Positions 5,078 through 5,892 of a stretch of DNA of 5,892 nucleotides are shown here, piece after piece. The position numbers were made by a program, and so were the translations under genes. The DNA is from Verrucomicrobiia bacterium (GTDB lineage: Bacteria > Verrucomicrobiota > Verrucomicrobiae > Limisphaerales > UBA11358): NCBI GenBank assembly GCA_030042375.1, contig JASHZU010000450.1:1-5892 (forward strand). Direction: 5' to 3'. Within the stretch, counting starts at the first letter, position 1; every line of letters starts with the position of its first letter. The notes beneath the pieces are model-generated. The model saw only the letters and a list, made by a program, of their open reading frames with translations, had not been told where the DNA came from and searched no databases.

Positions 5078-5099
5078 TCCTGCCTGAAATGCGGCAGGA
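5078..5099 (+). repeat. Hairpin near the 5' end of the lyase gene
   Basis: TCCTGCC (5078-5084) and GGCAGGA (5093-5099) form a perfect 7-bp stem around an 8-nt loop. If translation starts at 5120 it lies in the mRNA leader, 20 bp before the ATG; if it starts at 5000, 5033 or 5048 it lies within the coding region. A terminator is unlikely because no T-run follows directly. Confidence 0.4.
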
Positions 5100-5119
5100 T
5101 TGATTTTAGAAAATGGAAC

Positions 5120-5892
5120 ATGCCCGGCATCAAAGACCGATGGTTGAATTTCCGGGCCAACGAGGGCCGAAAATTCTGGGGTTGGGTGATAGTCGCGACG
5201 GTTTTGGCGGTTGCAACCCTTCCGGCGCGGGCCGATCAGTACGATGTTTTGCGGACGAATCGGTGGAATGCCCTGGTCTTTACCAATAGCGCCCAGACGC
5301 TCAGCAGCATCGCCAATACAGCCAATGGCTATTGGAGCACTATGGAAACCAACGCATCGCGAACCGAGTTATGGACCAACCTGCCTTTTGGCACTTATTC
5401 CGCCTATATTGAGGATACCTATGACCAACTCGAAAAAATGGCATTGGCGTGGGCGACTCCAGGCTGTTCGCTTCAGGGCAATACCAATCTTGCCTACGCG
5501 ATCACTAATGCCTTGGATTGGATGTCGGCGAATATTTACACGGCAACAAATGCCAGCTATTACAATGACTGGTACCCGTGGGATATTGGCGCGCCCATCG
5601 GCCTAGACAATACGATGGTGCTGATGTACCCGGTACTAACAAGCGGACAGATCAGTAATTATGTCGCCTCAATTGACCATTATGCTCCGGGGGTCACAGG
5701 TTCGCTCTATTACGATTGGCTGGACGGCGCCAACCTGGGGTATCAGGCCCTGGTTACCTACCTGCGCGGAATCGTAGGCAAGGACCCCGGCCGCATGGTT
5801 GCGGCCCAAACCAGTTTGGGCGCCATTTTTCCCTACGTGACAAACAGCGATGGTTTTTACGTGGACGGTTCTTATGTCTATCATACAGATAT
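5120..5892 (+). CDS. Secreted polysaccharide lyase family 8 enzyme, C-terminus outside window
   Basis: From ATG 5120 the frame stays open for 257 codons to the right edge. Residues 1-38 look like a signal peptide: a basic n-region with several Lys and Arg, the hydrophobic run WGWVIVATVLAVATL, and cleavage near ARA-DQ. The rest matches the N-terminal alpha/alpha toroid of family 8 lyases (hyaluronate, chondroitin AC and xanthan lyases), which cleave acidic glycans by beta-elimination: LWTNLPFGTYSAYIEDTYDQ (84-103), ALDWMS (131-136), WYPWDIGAPIGLDNTMVLMY (151-170), DGANLGYQALVTYLRGI (202-218) and SDGFYVDGSYVYHTD (243-257). Asn205 and His255 are 50 residues apart, the same spacing as catalytic Asn349 and His399 of Streptococcus pneumoniae hyaluronate lyase. 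The catalytic Tyr, 9 residues further, lies just past the edge. In-frame ATGs at 5000, 5033 and 5048 are possible, but 5120 gives the best signal peptide. No Shine-Dalgarno is seen. The substrate is undetermined. Confidence 0.85.
   Translation, partial: MPGIKDRWLNFRANEGRKFWGWVIVATVLAVATLPARADQYDVLRTNRWNALVFTNSAQTLSSIANTANGYWSTMETNASRTELWTNLPFGTYSAYIEDTYDQLEKMALAWATPGCSLQGNTNLAYAITNALDWMSANIYTATNASYYNDWYPWDIGAPIGLDNTMVLMYPVLTSGQISNYVASIDHYAPGVTGSLYYDWLDGANLGYQALVTYLRGIVGKDPGRMVAAQTSLGAIFPYVTNSDGFYVDGSYVYHTD

Noticed and set aside
5211..5606. Plus-strand frame of 131 codons.
   Set aside because: It is an out-of-frame reading of the polysaccharide lyase gene, whose correct frame shows family 8 motifs to the window edge.
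4400..5892. Second copy of the tmRNA 3' end as a distal attachment site.
   Set aside because: No repeat of the T-arm/acceptor sequence was seen downstream within the window.
1..5892. CRISPR array, intact insertion sequence or tRNA gene.
   Set aside because: No regularly spaced direct repeats, transposase motifs or cloverleaf other than the tRNA-like part of tmRNA were found.

Overview
The window looks like chromosomal DNA of a moderately GC-rich Gram-negative bacterium. The best guess is a soil or aquatic Verrucomicrobiota (Pedosphaera/Limisphaerales-like). That guess is inference: it rests on the mix of an enzyme-fold isomerase, a TPR-sulfotransferase, a family 8 polysaccharide lyase, a long-form LOG protein, and a palindromic intergenic repeat of a type I associate with that phylum. 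No 16S gene or phylum-specific marker is present.

Layout. Positions 1-720 (minus strand) hold rpsU (ribosomal protein bS21, TTG start) with a structured leader, then a strong intrinsic terminator, then the first 114 codons of a xylose-isomerase-like sugar phosphate isomerase/epimerase that runs off the left edge. Positions 780-862 hold an 83-bp palindromic repeat made of two inverted copies of one hairpin, with compensatory base-pair changes. Just beyond it, on the minus strand, is a possible 57-codon gene (873-1046). The rest of the 863-1259 gap holds a palindromic -10-like ATTATAAT and a 7-bp perfect hairpin, then a possible promoter for the LOG-family protein (1260-2303, plus strand). After a 121-bp gap with no clear promoter or terminator comes a 519-residue protein with a TPR-like N-terminus and a C-terminal sulfotransferase domain (2425-3984). 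A candidate promoter overlapping its stop codon leads to the tmRNA gene ssrA (4050-4399, tag ANEELALAA).

Right of ssrA the character changes. The sequence from 4421 to 4837 is a fragment of a type I restriction motor subunit (HsdR) missing both ends. It starts only 21 bp from the tmRNA 3' end, a common integration site, and looks like the decayed edge of a former island. Positions 4838-4999 hold only a short hairpin and otherwise nothing I can recognise. From 5120 (or 5000/5048) to the right edge runs the signal peptide and N-terminal half of a polysaccharide lyase family 8 enzyme, which carries the expected catalytic Asn and His; the catalytic Tyr would lie just outside the window.

The genes do not form one pathway. 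rpsU and ssrA belong to the translation apparatus; the others look like independently transcribed metabolic, surface-modification and polysaccharide-degradation genes. I do not see a convincing new multi-gene system. The most interesting points are the covarying repeat with its adjacent small ORF, and the HsdR remnant at the ssrA end.
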